Assembly: GCA_027624955.1 (NCBI GenBank)
Contig: JAQBTG010000009.1
Location: 35,480-99,479, forward strand
Direction of reading: 5' to 3'
DNA: 64,000 bases
Origin: Pseudomonadota bacterium
Lineage (GTDB): Bacteria > Pseudomonadota > Alphaproteobacteria > UBA828
Part shown: positions 35,590-44,282 of the stretch, one piece after another
Layout of the letters: every line of letters begins with the position of its first letter
How positions within the stretch are numbered: position 1 is the first letter of the stretch
Program-made: the position numbers and the translations under genes
The notes under the pieces: model-generated
What the model was told of the DNA's origin: nothing
Databases searched by the model: none
The model's input: only the letters and a program-made list of their open reading frames with translations

Positions 35590-36975
35590 CTACGCCGCCA
35601 CCGCTTGTCCCGCCAGGCTGTTTGTGTGCGCCTCGATGATCACAACATCGGCGATGCGGCCGCGATACTCCTCTGGCATGTCGGCATGAACCCATTGGCC
35701 GAAGGCGGTGCGCCCCAATAGCTGATTGGCATGGCGCCCGGGGCGCTCGAACAGCACCGGCAGGGTGCGGCCGACCATGCTGGCATTGAATGTGGATTGT
35801 GAGCGGCCAAGAAGCGTTTGCAACGCTTTCAACCGCTGGCCCTTAACATTTTCTGGAACCTGATCGTCATGATCTGCCGCTGGGGTGCCCGGCCGCGGGC
35901 TGTATTTGAAGGAAAACGCCTGGGCGTAATTGACGTCCCGCGCCAGCTCTAGGGTCGCTTCGAAATCAGCGTCGGTTTCGCCGGGAAATCCTACAATGAA
36001 ATCGCTCGAAAGGGCGATATCCGGTCTCGCCCGGCGCAATTCCTCGATCCGGCGGCGATAGTCATCCGCTGTATGCTGGCGGTTCATCGCTTTGAGAATG
36101 CGGTCTGATCCGGACTGTACGGGAAGATGTAGAAACGGCATGAGCGCCGCAACATCGCCATGCGCGGCGATCAAATCGGCGCTCAGATCGCGCGGATGCG
36201 AGGTCGTGTAGCGCAACCGCTTTAACCCGTCTAAATCCGCCAAGTGGCGAATGAGGTCAGCCAGGGAGTACTCGCTGTGGCCGTCGCCTGCGCTGTCATT
36301 GGCGCCGTGATAGGCGTTGACATTTTGCCCGAGCAAGGTGATTTCGCGCGCGCCGAGGGCGATCAACCGGCGCGCCTCGGACTCGACTTGTTTCACCGGG
36401 CGCGAATATTCCGCGCCGCGCGTGTAGGGCACGACGCAAAACGTACAAAACCGGTCGCAGCCTTCTTGAATAGTGAGAAAGGCGCTGACGCCGGAATTGG
36501 CGGAGCCGGGTTCCGCGTCCGGCAAATGATCGAACTTGCTCTCGACCGGAAACTCCGTGTCGACCACGCCGCGCGCTTCGGCGCGGCGCAGCAATTCTGG
36601 CAGCCGATGGTAATTCTGCGGCCCCATGACAAGATCGACAAACGGGGCGCGGCGCAATAGCTCAGCGCCCTCGGCTTGGCCGACACACCCGCTGACGGCG
36701 AGCATCATGCGCCGCCCGGCGGCGCGCCGCGCCTGTTTGATCTGGTTCATCCGGCCGAGTTCCGAATAGACCTTTTCCGCTGCCTTTTCGCGAATATGGC
36801 AGGGATTCAGAATCACCAGATCTGCGTCGTCGGGCGTGCCCGTCGATGCATAGCCATGCGCCGCCAAGACATCCGCCATCCGGGCGGAGTCATAGACGTT
36901 CATCTGGCAGCCATAGGTCTTTACGTAGAGTTTTTTCGTCAAAATGTTATCCCGCTGCTGTCCGCCGCGCCGCAT
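35590..36975 (-). CDS. miaB: tRNA-2-methylthio-N6-dimethylallyladenosine synthase MiaB
   Basis: Radical-SAM methylthiotransferase acting on i6A37 of tRNA. About 461 residues. N-terminal UPF0004 domain starts [20 protein letters not shown]; its three cluster cysteines include GCQMN and NPCHIREKA. The radical-SAM motif [12 protein letters not shown] (CxxxCxxC) and the C-terminal TRAM domain are present. Start uncertain: ATG 36975 is used, but GTG 37005 or TTG 36942 (GGGA before it) are possible. Head of the supercluster on the minus strand. Confidence 0.94.
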   Translation of the reverse strand: MRRGGQQRDNILTKKLYVKTYGCQMNVYDSARMADVLAAHGYASTGTPDDADLVILNPCHIREKAAEKVYSELGRMNQIKQARRAAGRRMMLAVSGCVGQAEGAELLRRAPFVDLVMGPQNYHRLPELLRRAEARGVVDTEFPVESKFDHLPDAEPGSANSGVSAFLTIQEGCDRFCTFCVVPYTRGAEYSRPVKQVESEARRLIALGAREITLLGQNVNAYHGANDSAGDGHSEYSLADLIRHLADLDGLKRLRYTTSHPRDLSADLIAAHGDVAALMPFLHLPVQSGSDRILKAMNRQHTADDYRRRIEELRRARPDIALSSDFIVGFPGETDADFEATLELARDVNYAQAFSFKYSPRPGTPAADHDDQVPENVKGQRLKALQTLLGRSQSTFNASMVGRTLPVLFERPGRHANQLLGRTAFGQWVHADMPEEYRGRIADVVIIEAHTNSLAGQAVAA

Positions 36976-37095
36976 ATTCAAGCGCGCCTGAACAGGGGCA
37001 GGCACAATGTTGTTTGGATGTTCTCATTCTAAGCTGGCAAATCTAACACTCGTCCAGACGCTGTCAAGCGGAGCGCATGCGCCTTCAGCTGTGGG

Positions 37096-37905
37096 TCAGG
37101 CGGTTTTCGAGGCCCACCACGCGTGTTTGGCGACTTTGCCAAGGCGCCCGTGAATGCCGCGCGAGACGCCATCGGACACCACACGCTGACAGTGCGCCGC
37201 CATCTCCTTGCGCGAGGCGAAGTCGGCTATGGTCACCGGATCATGGAATTCGACCGCCACGGTGGTTTGCCCGAGGCCGAAGACATTCCACAAATGGCCG
37301 GCCATTTCCATATCGCCGTACCAAGCGAAATACGGCCGATATCCGTGCCCAACCGGGATGCCGTCGAGATGCGTATAGGAAACCGATACCGGCTGGACGG
37401 TAAGCGGTTTGCCGTCGATTTCAATCTCGGCGGCGCCGAAAAACCCGCTTTTAAACGGCAGCACTCGGTTGCCGTCATTGCTGGTGCCTTCGGGGAACAA
37501 AACTAAATTGTCTCCCATTTCGAGCCGGCGGACCATTTCGTCGCGATGCTCCGCGGTGCGGCTGGCCTTGCGCTCGACAAAAACCGTGCGTTGCAAGCGT
37601 GCCAGTAAGCCAAATAGCGGCCAGGCGCGCACTTCGGCCTTGGCCACGAACGACGCTGGCAGAACGGCGCCCAACACGGAAATGTCGAGATATGAGGTGT
37701 GATTGCACACGAACAGAGTTGGTCGCGTACGCGATATCTCGCCATGCTGCTCGACGCGAAAGGCCAACAACCGGCAGACGCCGCGGTGGTACATCATCGG
37801 CAGGCGTTTTGCGAACGGCATGTTGAACCGGATCAGAAAGATTTGAACGGGCAACAGCACCGCCGTCCAGCCGGCAAAGCGCAGCGCGGTAAAAAACGCC
37901 GTCAT
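37096..37905 (-). CDS. 1-acyl-sn-glycerol-3-phosphate acyltransferase family protein (PlsC/OlsA-like)
   Basis: 269 residues from ATG 37905, overlapping the stop of the OlsB-like gene (ATGA). N-terminal hydrophobic segment (AVLLPVQIFLIRF). Acyltransferase motifs: NHTSYLD (H-x4-D), FVERKASR and FPEGTSNDG. As the partner of an OlsB-like gene it is likely the second acyltransferase of ornithine-lipid synthesis (lyso-ornithine lipid O-acyltransferase, OlsA), but ordinary PlsC activity is also possible. Confidence 0.88.
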   Translation of the reverse strand: MTAFFTALRFAGWTAVLLPVQIFLIRFNMPFAKRLPMMYHRGVCRLLAFRVEQHGEISRTRPTLFVCNHTSYLDISVLGAVLPASFVAKAEVRAWPLFGLLARLQRTVFVERKASRTAEHRDEMVRRLEMGDNLVLFPEGTSNDGNRVLPFKSGFFGAAEIEIDGKPLTVQPVSVSYTHLDGIPVGHGYRPYFAWYGDMEMAGHLWNVFGLGQTTVAVEFHDPVTIADFASRKEMAAHCQRVVSDGVSRGIHGRLGKVAKHAWWASKTA

Positions 37906-38696
37906 GTTAGTTTGTCCAAATATTTGCGCGTCACCAAATCCGTTTTGACCACAATGCTGACATCGACGCTGTTCCATTGCGGGTCGATCACCGCGCCGTC
38001 ACCGACGAACCCGTTGAGCCGCAAATAGCCTCTGATCAGCGGCGGCACGGTGCGGATCGCGGCGCGGCCGTTGACCTCTTCCTTGGGCAACAAGTCCATC
38101 TTGACGAAATGATCCGGCTGCGCCACCGGGCGCATTTCGGCCGGCGCGAGATGAAAATGATAAAGATAAGAGAGCGCCATCGCATGCTCGGCCGGGTCGG
38201 TGCCCGGGAAGCTTGCGCAGCCAAACATCAGCGGAATCTCGTAATGCTTGACGTAGGTGGCGATGCCGCGCCACAGCAGCGTCATGGTGGCGCGGTTGCG
38301 ATAGGGCGCCTCGACGCAGGAGCGGCCCAATTCAAGAATTTCTCCGGGCTGCTCCAAGATGCGATCGATATTATATTCCGAGATAGAGTAAAACCCGCCG
38401 TCGCGTTCAGCGACCGAGCGGCGCAGCAGGCGATAGGTTCCAACTACTTGGTTACTGCCGATTGGCAGGTCGTTATCGATTACCAACAGATGGTCACAAT
38501 ATTGGTCGAAGCGGTCGAAATCGCGCCCTTTGGCGGCCATTTCTTCGCTTGGCCGCGCGGTCATCTCTTCGTAGAAAACCCGGTATCTGAGCGCTTGGGC
38601 GGCGTCGATATCCGAATCGCCCAGCGCCAGCCGAACCGCCAGGCTGCCCGTTGTAATCCCGTCCATGAATCTCTGTTCGCCCACGCCGCTAGTCAT
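37902..38696 (-). CDS. olsB: Ornithine-acyl[acyl-carrier-protein] N-acyltransferase-like protein (OlsB)
   Basis: 264 residues. GNAT-type acyltransferase: ALRYRVFYEEM at the start, FDQYCDHLLVID, GTYRLLR, then ELGRSCVEAPYRNRATMTLLWRG and FGCASFPGTDP, which characterise the OlsB/hemolysin-like N-acyltransferases. It would make lyso-ornithine lipid from 3-hydroxyacyl-ACP. It precedes a PlsC-like gene by a four-base overlap and follows fur, whose stop it overlaps by eight bases. ATG 38666 is an alternative start. Confidence 0.88.
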   Translation of the reverse strand: MTSGVGEQRFMDGITTGSLAVRLALGDSDIDAAQALRYRVFYEEMTARPSEEMAAKGRDFDRFDQYCDHLLVIDNDLPIGSNQVVGTYRLLRRSVAERDGGFYSISEYNIDRILEQPGEILELGRSCVEAPYRNRATMTLLWRGIATYVKHYEIPLMFGCASFPGTDPAEHAMALSYLYHFHLAPAEMRPVAQPDHFVKMDLLPKEEVNGRAAIRTVPPLIRGYLRLNGFVGDGAVIDPQWNSVDVSIVVKTDLVTRKYLDKLT

Positions 38697-39207
38697 CCTT
38701 ATCCGCCGTGCTTTCATCGAGAGGGACGGCATAGAGTTCGAGCTTGTGGCCGACCAGCTTGTAGCCCAGGCGCTCGGCGACAGCAGATTGGAGTTGTTCG
38801 ATTTTGCGGTCTTGAAATTCGATGACCTTGCCGCTCTTCAGGTCGATCAAATGATCGTGGTGGTCCTGATCCGCCTGCTCATAGCGCGCCCGGCCGTCGC
38901 CGAAATCATGGCGGTCGAGAATATTGATTTCTTCGAATAGACGAAGGGTGCGGTAGACGGTCGCCAGGCTGATGCGGTCATCGATCGCACTGGCGCGGCG
39001 ATGTACGACTTCCACATTCGGATGATCGTCGGCCTCGGACAGCACGCGCGCGATAACGCGGCGCTGCCCGGTCATTTTCAGGCCCAACTCCATGCATTGC
39101 TTTTCCAAATTTGTCCGGCTTGGTGTTTTGCCAGATTTCATCGCTCGCCGCCATTCCGCCTGTTGTTCGCTCATCGCCATTATAGGCGCCAGTTTTGCGA
39201 CGTCCAT
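38689..39207 (-). CDS. fur: Fur-family transcriptional regulator
   Basis: 172 residues. Winged helix with GLKMTGQRRVIARVL and SLATVYRTLRLFEE (recognition helix); metal ligands in RHDFGDGRARYEQADQDHHDHLID and the C-terminal E/H residues. The two CxxC zinc sites of E. coli Fur are missing, as in many alphaproteobacterial Fur/Mur proteins, so iron or manganese sensing cannot be decided. Start is uncertain: ATG 39207, 39174 or 39141. Position upstream of olsB-plsC-miaB is common in alphaproteobacteria. Confidence 0.92.
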   Translation of the reverse strand: MDVAKLAPIMAMSEQQAEWRRAMKSGKTPSRTNLEKQCMELGLKMTGQRRVIARVLSEADDHPNVEVVHRRASAIDDRISLATVYRTLRLFEEINILDRHDFGDGRARYEQADQDHHDHLIDLKSGKVIEFQDRKIEQLQSAVAERLGYKLVGHKLELYAVPLDESTADKDD

Positions 39208-39271
39208 GAGTGCAGATTATTGAGCCGCAGGAGTGTCCTGCGCGGCGGCTCGGGCGCGCAGGGGCCGTGTA

Positions 39272-39688
39272 TCAGCGCGGTTGGCCAAGCCTGGTGCCGA
39301 GATCCATTTTTTTAGCAAGTTCACTCCGCTTTGCCGCGTAACTCGGCGCGACCATGGGATAATCCGAGGGCAGTCCCCAGCGCGCGCGATACTGCTCCGG
39401 TGTCATCCCATAGGCCCGCCTGAGATGCCGGCGCAGCATTTTCAGTTTCTTGCCATCTTCAAGGCAAACGAGAAAATCGCTCGATATGGAGCTTCCGATC
39501 GACACTGCCGGGTGGCGCGGACTATCGATAAATCTTAGCTGTTCGGCTGTGGCAGTGGAAAGTGAAGCATGTACGTTTTTGATGAAATTGGGCAAAAAAT
39601 CTGGTGCTACGCTATTATTCGATACATGCGAAGTGACGATTTCGGCGGTTAATTCTAATAAAATCGTCGAATTATTTGCACTTGTCAT
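39272..39688 (-). CDS. mucR: MucR/Ros-family transcriptional regulator
   Basis: 138 residues. N-terminal oligomerisation part followed by the Ros/MucR DNA-binding domain: VCLEDGKKLKMLRRHLRRAYGMTPEQYRARWGLPSDYPMVAPSYA and the basic tail. The Ros zinc ligands are Cys-x2-Cys and His-x4-His; here Cys-75 is followed by Asp-78, and His-88 by Tyr-93, so the zinc site is incomplete. MucR proteins bind AT-rich DNA with T-A steps and act as H-NS-like silencers. Preceded by a good promoter in an AT-rich, self-binding-like region. Confidence 0.93.
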   Translation of the reverse strand: MTSANNSTILLELTAEIVTSHVSNNSVAPDFLPNFIKNVHASLSTATAEQLRFIDSPRHPAVSIGSSISSDFLVCLEDGKKLKMLRRHLRRAYGMTPEQYRARWGLPSDYPMVAPSYAAKRSELAKKMDLGTRLGQPR

Positions 39689-39721
39689 ACAAGTTCCAGT
39701 CAGAAAGAATCAATTTTCTAT

Positions 39722-39750
39722 TTTATAGTTAATCATTAGAGTGAAGGCAA
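39722..39750 (-). promoter_or_regulatory. mucR: Promoter of mucR
   Basis: Minus strand -35 TTGCCT (39750-39745), 17-base spacer, -10 TATAAA (39727-39722), 34 bases before the mucR ATG. The surrounding DNA is strongly AT-rich with several T-A steps, as expected where MucR represses itself. Confidence 0.6.
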
Positions 39751-39781
39751 TGTGGGTAAATCATCGGTTATCGGGATTTAG

Positions 39782-40273
39782 TTAGTTTTCACATCGTCCC
39801 GCCGATTTAAGATTGAAGCGAAGAGTCATCGCGTCGACACTTGGCCCATAGCGTCGCCGGTAATATTGCGGGCGCCTCCCGACGACCGCGAAGCCAAATT
39901 TCTGGTAGAGACGTCGCGCCGCCACATTGTCCTCCGCCACCTCGAGAAATAGCGCTTCAATCGCTTGGTTTGCAGCATGCCTCATCGCCGCGTCCAACAG
40001 CGCCCCGCCCAATCCGCTACGCCTTAGGCTTGGTGCCACGGCGAGAGATAGAATTTCACCTTCCTGTCCGCTCGAGCGGCACAGTATAAAGCCGACGGCC
40101 TTGCCGCTTGGACGGCTAAAAAAGCCAAATGCGCCGGGCGCCGATAATATCCTTCCCAGCAGCTCGGCATGCCAGGAATCCTCGAAACAAATTGCATGCA
40201 GCGACGCGATGGCCGGCAGGTCGTATGTCTTCACTATTTCGATTGCAAAGGCGTCGGGCGATAGCGTTTCCAT
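39782..40273 (-). CDS. rimI: Ribosomal protein alanine N-acetyltransferase RimI
   Basis: GNAT enzyme acetylating the N-terminus of S18. 163 residues from ATG 40273, arranged TGATG with the tsaB stop (a GTG at 40276 is also possible). Family signatures: HAICFEDSWHAELL, ILSLAVAPSLRRSGLGGALL (acetyl-CoA binding, R/Q-x-x-G-x-G/A) and FLEVAEDNVAARRLYQKFGF, then RRPQYYRR. Paired with tsaB as in most alphaproteobacteria. Confidence 0.94.
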   Translation of the reverse strand: METLSPDAFAIEIVKTYDLPAIASLHAICFEDSWHAELLGRILSAPGAFGFFSRPSGKAVGFILCRSSGQEGEILSLAVAPSLRRSGLGGALLDAAMRHAANQAIEALFLEVAEDNVAARRLYQKFGFAVVGRRPQYYRRRYGPSVDAMTLRFNLKSAGRCEN

Positions 40274-40974
40274 CACACCCTCTCGCGATCCGTTGCGGCA
40301 GGAGTAACGCCAGGCTCGCGCAGGTAAAACGGCGCGACCGGGGTGTTTGCCGCAGGAACGAATCCGCGTGCTGCAACCAACGCCGCAATCGTTGCCGCGC
40401 TGGGAAAGGGCGGGCTCTCGGAATAGTGGTAAGGGTGCCGCGATTCGTCGAGCGCGCGGGCTGCCAATCCAGCACCGCTCCCGACCAGCAGAAGTGAAGC
40501 CGCGCCCGGAGAAATATTCTCGTAGCGGCCCGGTATCGCTGCAGCCGCGGCCGCGAATGGCTCGCTGGCGGCCTCGCCTTTCTTATCGAAGAATTGGCCA
40601 TAGAGTTGGTCTCGCCGGGCATCTAATACGGCAAGGATTAGTCCGCCCCGGCGTTCGTCCGGCGGCGGCGCGGCGGCAAGCGCCTGCAAGGTGGTAATAC
40701 CGGTAAGCGGTAGGCCGGAGGCGAGGGCGAGGCCGCGCGCTGTCGCCAGCCCGATGCGGACACCGGTGAACGAACCTGGTCCAGTGGTTACCGCGATCAA
40801 ATCCAACATGTGATAATCGAAGCCGGCCTCGCGCATGGTGCTTTGCACCATCGGCATGAGAATTTCAGCCTGGCGTCTGTCGGCGGTTTCCTCGCGTTGG
40901 GCGATAACGGCGCCGCCCGACCAACAGGCCACTGAGCAGGCCGTCGTGGCGGCGTCGAGAGCAAGAAGCTTCAT
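40273..40974 (-). CDS. tsaB: tRNA threonylcarbamoyladenosine biosynthesis protein TsaB
   Basis: Partner of TsaD in making t6A37 of ANN-decoding tRNAs. 233 residues. The ASKHA N-terminus ALDAATTACSVACW, and TVTTGPGSFTGVRIGLATARGLALA are diagnostic. The C-terminal half is shorter and variable, as in the family. Start ATG 40974. Coupled to rimI. The upstream 210 bases, shared with the divergent dipeptidase, hold two copies of ATTCAGCCA. Confidence 0.94.
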   Translation of the reverse strand: MKLLALDAATTACSVACWSGGAVIAQREETADRRQAEILMPMVQSTMREAGFDYHMLDLIAVTTGPGSFTGVRIGLATARGLALASGLPLTGITTLQALAAAPPPDERRGGLILAVLDARRDQLYGQFFDKKGEAASEPFAAAAAAIPGRYENISPGAASLLLVGSGAGLAARALDESRHPYHYSESPPFPSAATIAALVAARGFVPAANTPVAPFYLREPGVTPAATDRERV

Positions 40975-41003
40975 CGTTTTTCACGGCACTCTAATTTGTT
41001 ATC

Positions 41004-41031
41004 ATTCAGCCACTGGGACGCTATTCAGCCA
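41004..41031. repeat. Short direct repeat upstream of tsaB
   Basis: ATTCAGCCA occurs at 41004-41012 and 41023-41031, period 19, in the divergent tsaB/dipeptidase gap. Two helical turns apart, so a pair of regulator half-sites is conceivable. Nothing else supports it. Confidence 0.3.
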
Positions 41032-41186
41032 ATGGAAGCTATGAAACGGCGAATTTGAATTTAAGGCTTCCCTACCTCTAACATCGCCAGGGCGGCCTCG
41101 ACAAGCTGATGGACGGCACCAAGGGCATCGGCGCGAATTCGCATCAATTTAAGGACTTGGCGGCATCTAGCAGCCGCTCCGGCATT

Positions 41187-41747
41187 ATGACCCTGACCAG
41201 AATTTCCTCTCCTGAATATGATATTGAACTGGCGCTTGCCTATGCGACCGCGAACAATATTACCGGTAAGCCGATCTATCGGCACGCCGCCTGTTGGCTC
41301 CATAGCAATGCCGCCGGGGCGTTGGCCAGAGCAATTGTGCTGGCACGCGAACTGGATCTGAGGTTTCGAATATTTGATGCTTATCGGCCGGTGGAAGCGC
41401 AGTGGAAATTATGGAATCACGATCCCAACCCGGTCTTTCTGGCCGACCCGCGCAGCGGCTCGCCGCATTCGCGCGGCATCGCCATCGATCTTACTTTGGT
41501 GCGTCGCGCGGATGGTGTTGCGCTAGATATGGGCACGCCGTTCGACGATTTCAGCGCCCGGGCTTTTCACAACTGTCCAACTCTTGCGCCGGAGATTAGG
41601 CGCAATCGATATTTATTGCTGGGCCTGATGGCCAGTGCCGGGTGGGACCATTATTTAAACGAATGGTGGCACTATCAGCTTTACAATCCGCGCACATATC
41701 CGCTCTTGTGGGATAGCGCCGCGCGCACCGGGATGATGACGGATTGA
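41187..41747 (+). CDS. D-alanyl-D-alanine dipeptidase (VanX/DdpX family)
   Basis: Zinc dipeptidase that splits D-Ala-D-Ala. 186 residues from ATG 41187; a longer start at 41109 is less likely. Catalytic motifs: RIFDAYRPVEAQ (Arg), SPHSRGIAIDL (SxHxxGxAxD, His and Asp zinc ligands) and EWWHY (ExWH, Glu and His). No clear signal peptide, so probably cytosolic, where it would serve peptidoglycan recycling rather than glycopeptide resistance (no vanHA nearby). Its stop precedes the deacetylase start by only 17 bases. Confidence 0.9.
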   Translation: MTLTRISSPEYDIELALAYATANNITGKPIYRHAACWLHSNAAGALARAIVLARELDLRFRIFDAYRPVEAQWKLWNHDPNPVFLADPRSGSPHSRGIAIDLTLVRRADGVALDMGTPFDDFSARAFHNCPTLAPEIRRNRYLLLGLMASAGWDHYLNEWWHYQLYNPRTYPLLWDSAARTGMMTD

Positions 41748-41764
41748 AAAAGATGACGGGAACC

Positions 41765-42820
41765 ATGCGGCTTGATCGCTGGACAAGATTGAAGATGGCG
41801 GCGGCGCTATTGTGCGCGGCCGTCGGAGTTCCGGCGGTTGGCGTTTCGGCTGTGGGCTTTCCGGCTGTGGGTCAGGCTGCGGATTCGGCGGTAATTTTGC
41901 AATATCACCGCTTTGACGAAGCCGATTTGCCGTCGACAAACATTACGCTAAAGCAATTCGAAGCGCATCTCGCCTATCTGCGATCGGGTAGCTACACGGT
42001 GTTGCCGGTACCGCATATCATTGCGGCGCTGCGTAGCGGGCAGCCATTGCCTGAGAAAACGGTGGGCATCACCATTGACGACGCCGCGAAATCTGTGATT
42101 AGCGAGGCTTGGCCGCGTCTGCGTGAGGCCGGTTTTCCATTCACTCTGTTTGTTGCCACCGATGCCATCGACCAGCAGCGGGTGCGCTCGATGAGTTGGG
42201 ATGACATCCGCACCTTGGCCAATGCCGGCGTAACGATTGCTAATCACAGCTCCTCGCACGAGCATTTGTGGCGCCTTGATTTGGTGGCAGCGCGACGCGA
42301 CATCGCGAGCGCGCAGACGCGTTTCCAGGCCGAACTGGGTTTTTCGCCGCGTCTGTTCGCCTATCCGTACGGCGAATATAATTTGGCGCTGCGTGGCCTC
42401 ATTGAGGAGTTGGGGTTTGAAGTCGCGTTCGGACAGAATTCAGGCGTCGCCGACAAATCGGTGGATCCGTTCGCTTTGCCACGATTTTCCCTGAACGAAG
42501 CCTATGGCGGTATCGAGCGCTTCCGGCTGATCGTGAACACCCTGCCGATTCCCGTTCATGATGTCACGCCGGCGGAACCGATCGTGGTGCGCAATCCGCC
42601 CCATATCGGCTTTACTATTGACGAATCTCTAGAGGATATCGGCGCGCTGGCTTGTTTCGTATCCGGTCAGGGCCCGGTGCAGGTGGAATTACTGGGCGAA
42701 AGACGGGTCGAACTGCGCATGACAAAGCCGCTTCAGCGCGGGCGAAACCGTGTCAATTGTACACTCCCAGGTCCGGATAGGCGCTGGCGCTGGCTTGGTA
42801 TGCAGTTTCTCGTTCCCTGA
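41765..42820 (+). CDS. Polysaccharide deacetylase family protein (NodB-like), secreted
   Basis: 351 residues from ATG 41765 (GGGAACC before it; TTG 41744 and ATG 41753 also possible). Signal peptide with an unusual VGVPA-VGVSA-VGFPA-VGQA repeat, cleaved near QAADS. NodB motifs: the metal Asp pair in GITIDDA, the HxxxH zinc ligands in NHSSSHEHLW, and RLFAYPYGEYN. The C-terminal 90 residues are an extra beta-rich part seen in this subfamily. Probably deacetylates a cell-wall or exopolysaccharide. Downstream of the dipeptidase in the same transcript. Confidence 0.9.
   Translation: MRLDRWTRLKMAAALLCAAVGVPAVGVSAVGFPAVGQAADSAVILQYHRFDEADLPSTNITLKQFEAHLAYLRSGSYTVLPVPHIIAALRSGQPLPEKTVGITIDDAAKSVISEAWPRLREAGFPFTLFVATDAIDQQRVRSMSWDDIRTLANAGVTIANHSSSHEHLWRLDLVAARRDIASAQTRFQAELGFSPRLFAYPYGEYNLALRGLIEELGFEVAFGQNSGVADKSVDPFALPRFSLNEAYGGIERFRLIVNTLPIPVHDVTPAEPIVVRNPPHIGFTIDESLEDIGALACFVSGQGPVQVELLGERRVELRMTKPLQRGRNRVNCTLPGPDRRWRWLGMQFLVP
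41822..41878 (+). repeat. Fifteen-base tandem repeat in a signal peptide
   Basis: Units GTCGGAGTTCCGGCG, GTTGGCGTTTCGGCT, GTGGGCTTTCCGGCT and partial GTGGGTCAGGCT encode VGVPA, VGVSA, VGFPA and VGQA at the end of the deacetylase signal peptide. Repeat number changes would keep the frame but alter signal-peptide length. Confidence 0.75.
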
Positions 42821-42846
42821 GTTTTCTCAGAGGTTTGGCGCAGCAA

Positions 42847-44229
42847 TCAGGATTGCCGGCCTGGCAGGGCGGGAACGCCCAGGGTCCAGCGCTCGTCATG
42901 CAGCTGGGCATCGTCAAGCGGCGCCAATTCGTTAACGCGGATGATGCGCCGGATGGTCTCAACATAGGCCGCGCCGCGTTCGGAATACCGGATCAACTCT
43001 CCCGCCAATGTGAGGCCATCCATCGGCTTGGCGTGGCTGCGCAGCCATTTTCGCGCCGCTCGGAATTCACCATAGGCGCGATGGTAGTTCAAATTATGCA
43101 CATAGGAACGCGTGCCCTCGACCAAGTTCGAATAGGCGCGCACAAGGTGATGCTGCCCGCTGGCGCGCTGCTCCGGCAACATGCCATGCGATGCCTTGTA
43201 GGTATATTGGCCAAACAGCGCATTGCCTTCACGCGCAAAGCGCGACGTTCCCCAGCCTGATTCCTCAGCCGCCTGTGCAATGGCGAGAGAAGGTGGAACA
43301 ATATCGACCCGCTCCATGAACGCGTCCCAATCATAGGGAGCCGTTTCATAACGCTCGGCCATTTGGTGGAGCCAGTCACGCTGCGCGTCGGTCAACGATA
43401 GGCCGCTGTCCAATATCGCACGCAATTCTTGTAATCTCTGGCGCGCCGCGAGGATATCCTCGTTGACCCGAAGAACGACAGGCAAGACGGACTTGATGAA
43501 AATGCGCTTTCGCGTCGTGACGGACGGGACATCGGCAATGTCGGCCGGCAATTTATCAAGATAGAGGCGGGGTACGTTGTCGCCGCTATCGCGCACAGTC
43601 GCCAAATCGTAATCAATGCGCTCAAAATGGGCGTCCAATGCCGCGACACTTCCGATCTGGCCATCCAGAACAGGTTTCCCGGCGGGGTTGGGTACGGGTA
43701 TCTTGACCGCAGCCTGTTTCGCCGCCTGTTCGACAGGCAATTCGAGCGTTGCTTGGGTGACAGGGCGGGCAATGCCATGCCGGAACCCTTTTAAATTCAC
43801 GTTCTCCTCGGCTGCTTTTTGCTGCACAAATGCCTCAGCGGCAGCGCTGGGCAGGTTGCCGTCCACTTTGGCGAGCAGCAGCATGTTGGCGAGAGTGACG
43901 GCAGAAAATCCGCCGCGGTTGTCACTGTCGTCCGCAATGTCTTCGTCATCGACCTGGCTCAGGCGTTCCGTTCGCACCGGCCGAACCGCTCGTTGCGCCG
44001 CCGCAGCGATAGCGTGTTCGGAGGCCGGGGATTCCAGGTGAACGGAAACTTCCGCTGTTTGATTTTTGGGCGGCGTGAAAACCGCGAGGGCCGATACCGC
44101 AATGGCGGCGCTCGCCAACACCGCCAGCGCCGGCGCAAATAAAGGAACGTCGGTCCACGACAGCGCTCGATTCTGAGCATCGCCCGAATCAGCCTGCCTC
44201 GCTCTCACGGAATTAATTTGCACACTCAC
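42847..44229 (-). CDS. Bax-like N-acetylglucosaminidase (peptidoglycan hydrolase)
   Basis: 460 residues. One membrane helix near 32-51 (ALAVLASAAIAVSALAVF) anchors it, with the rest periplasmic. A charged linker of about 170 residues is followed by the glucosaminidase domain (about 290-440): IAQAAEESGWGTSRFAREGNALFGQYTY (catalytic Glu in AAEESGWG) and RAYSNLVEGTRSYVHNLN, as in Bax and FlgJ. Convergent with the deacetylase, making a small cell-wall gene group. The linker has no recognised domain. Confidence 0.88.
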   Translation of the reverse strand: MSVQINSVRARQADSGDAQNRALSWTDVPLFAPALAVLASAAIAVSALAVFTPPKNQTAEVSVHLESPASEHAIAAAAQRAVRPVRTERLSQVDDEDIADDSDNRGGFSAVTLANMLLLAKVDGNLPSAAAEAFVQQKAAEENVNLKGFRHGIARPVTQATLELPVEQAAKQAAVKIPVPNPAGKPVLDGQIGSVAALDAHFERIDYDLATVRDSGDNVPRLYLDKLPADIADVPSVTTRKRIFIKSVLPVVLRVNEDILAARQRLQELRAILDSGLSLTDAQRDWLHQMAERYETAPYDWDAFMERVDIVPPSLAIAQAAEESGWGTSRFAREGNALFGQYTYKASHGMLPEQRASGQHHLVRAYSNLVEGTRSYVHNLNYHRAYGEFRAARKWLRSHAKPMDGLTLAGELIRYSERGAAYVETIRRIIRVNELAPLDDAQLHDERWTLGVPALPGRQS

Positions 44230-44282
44230 TCCCAGATCGGTGGGGTCTCTCTGCCCGCACTGCCGCCACAGAATTGTGCCGT

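Noticed and set aside
39652..39661. TTCTAA near mucR and at 58710 as further Irr boxes
   Set aside because: Only half-sites; the matching TTAGAA arm is missing in both places.
41061..41303. Minus-strand frame whose last 30 residues look protein-like (RADALGAVHQLVEAALAML)
   Set aside because: No supported start or ribosome-binding site, and it overlaps the divergent dipeptidase N-terminus; too short to call a gene.
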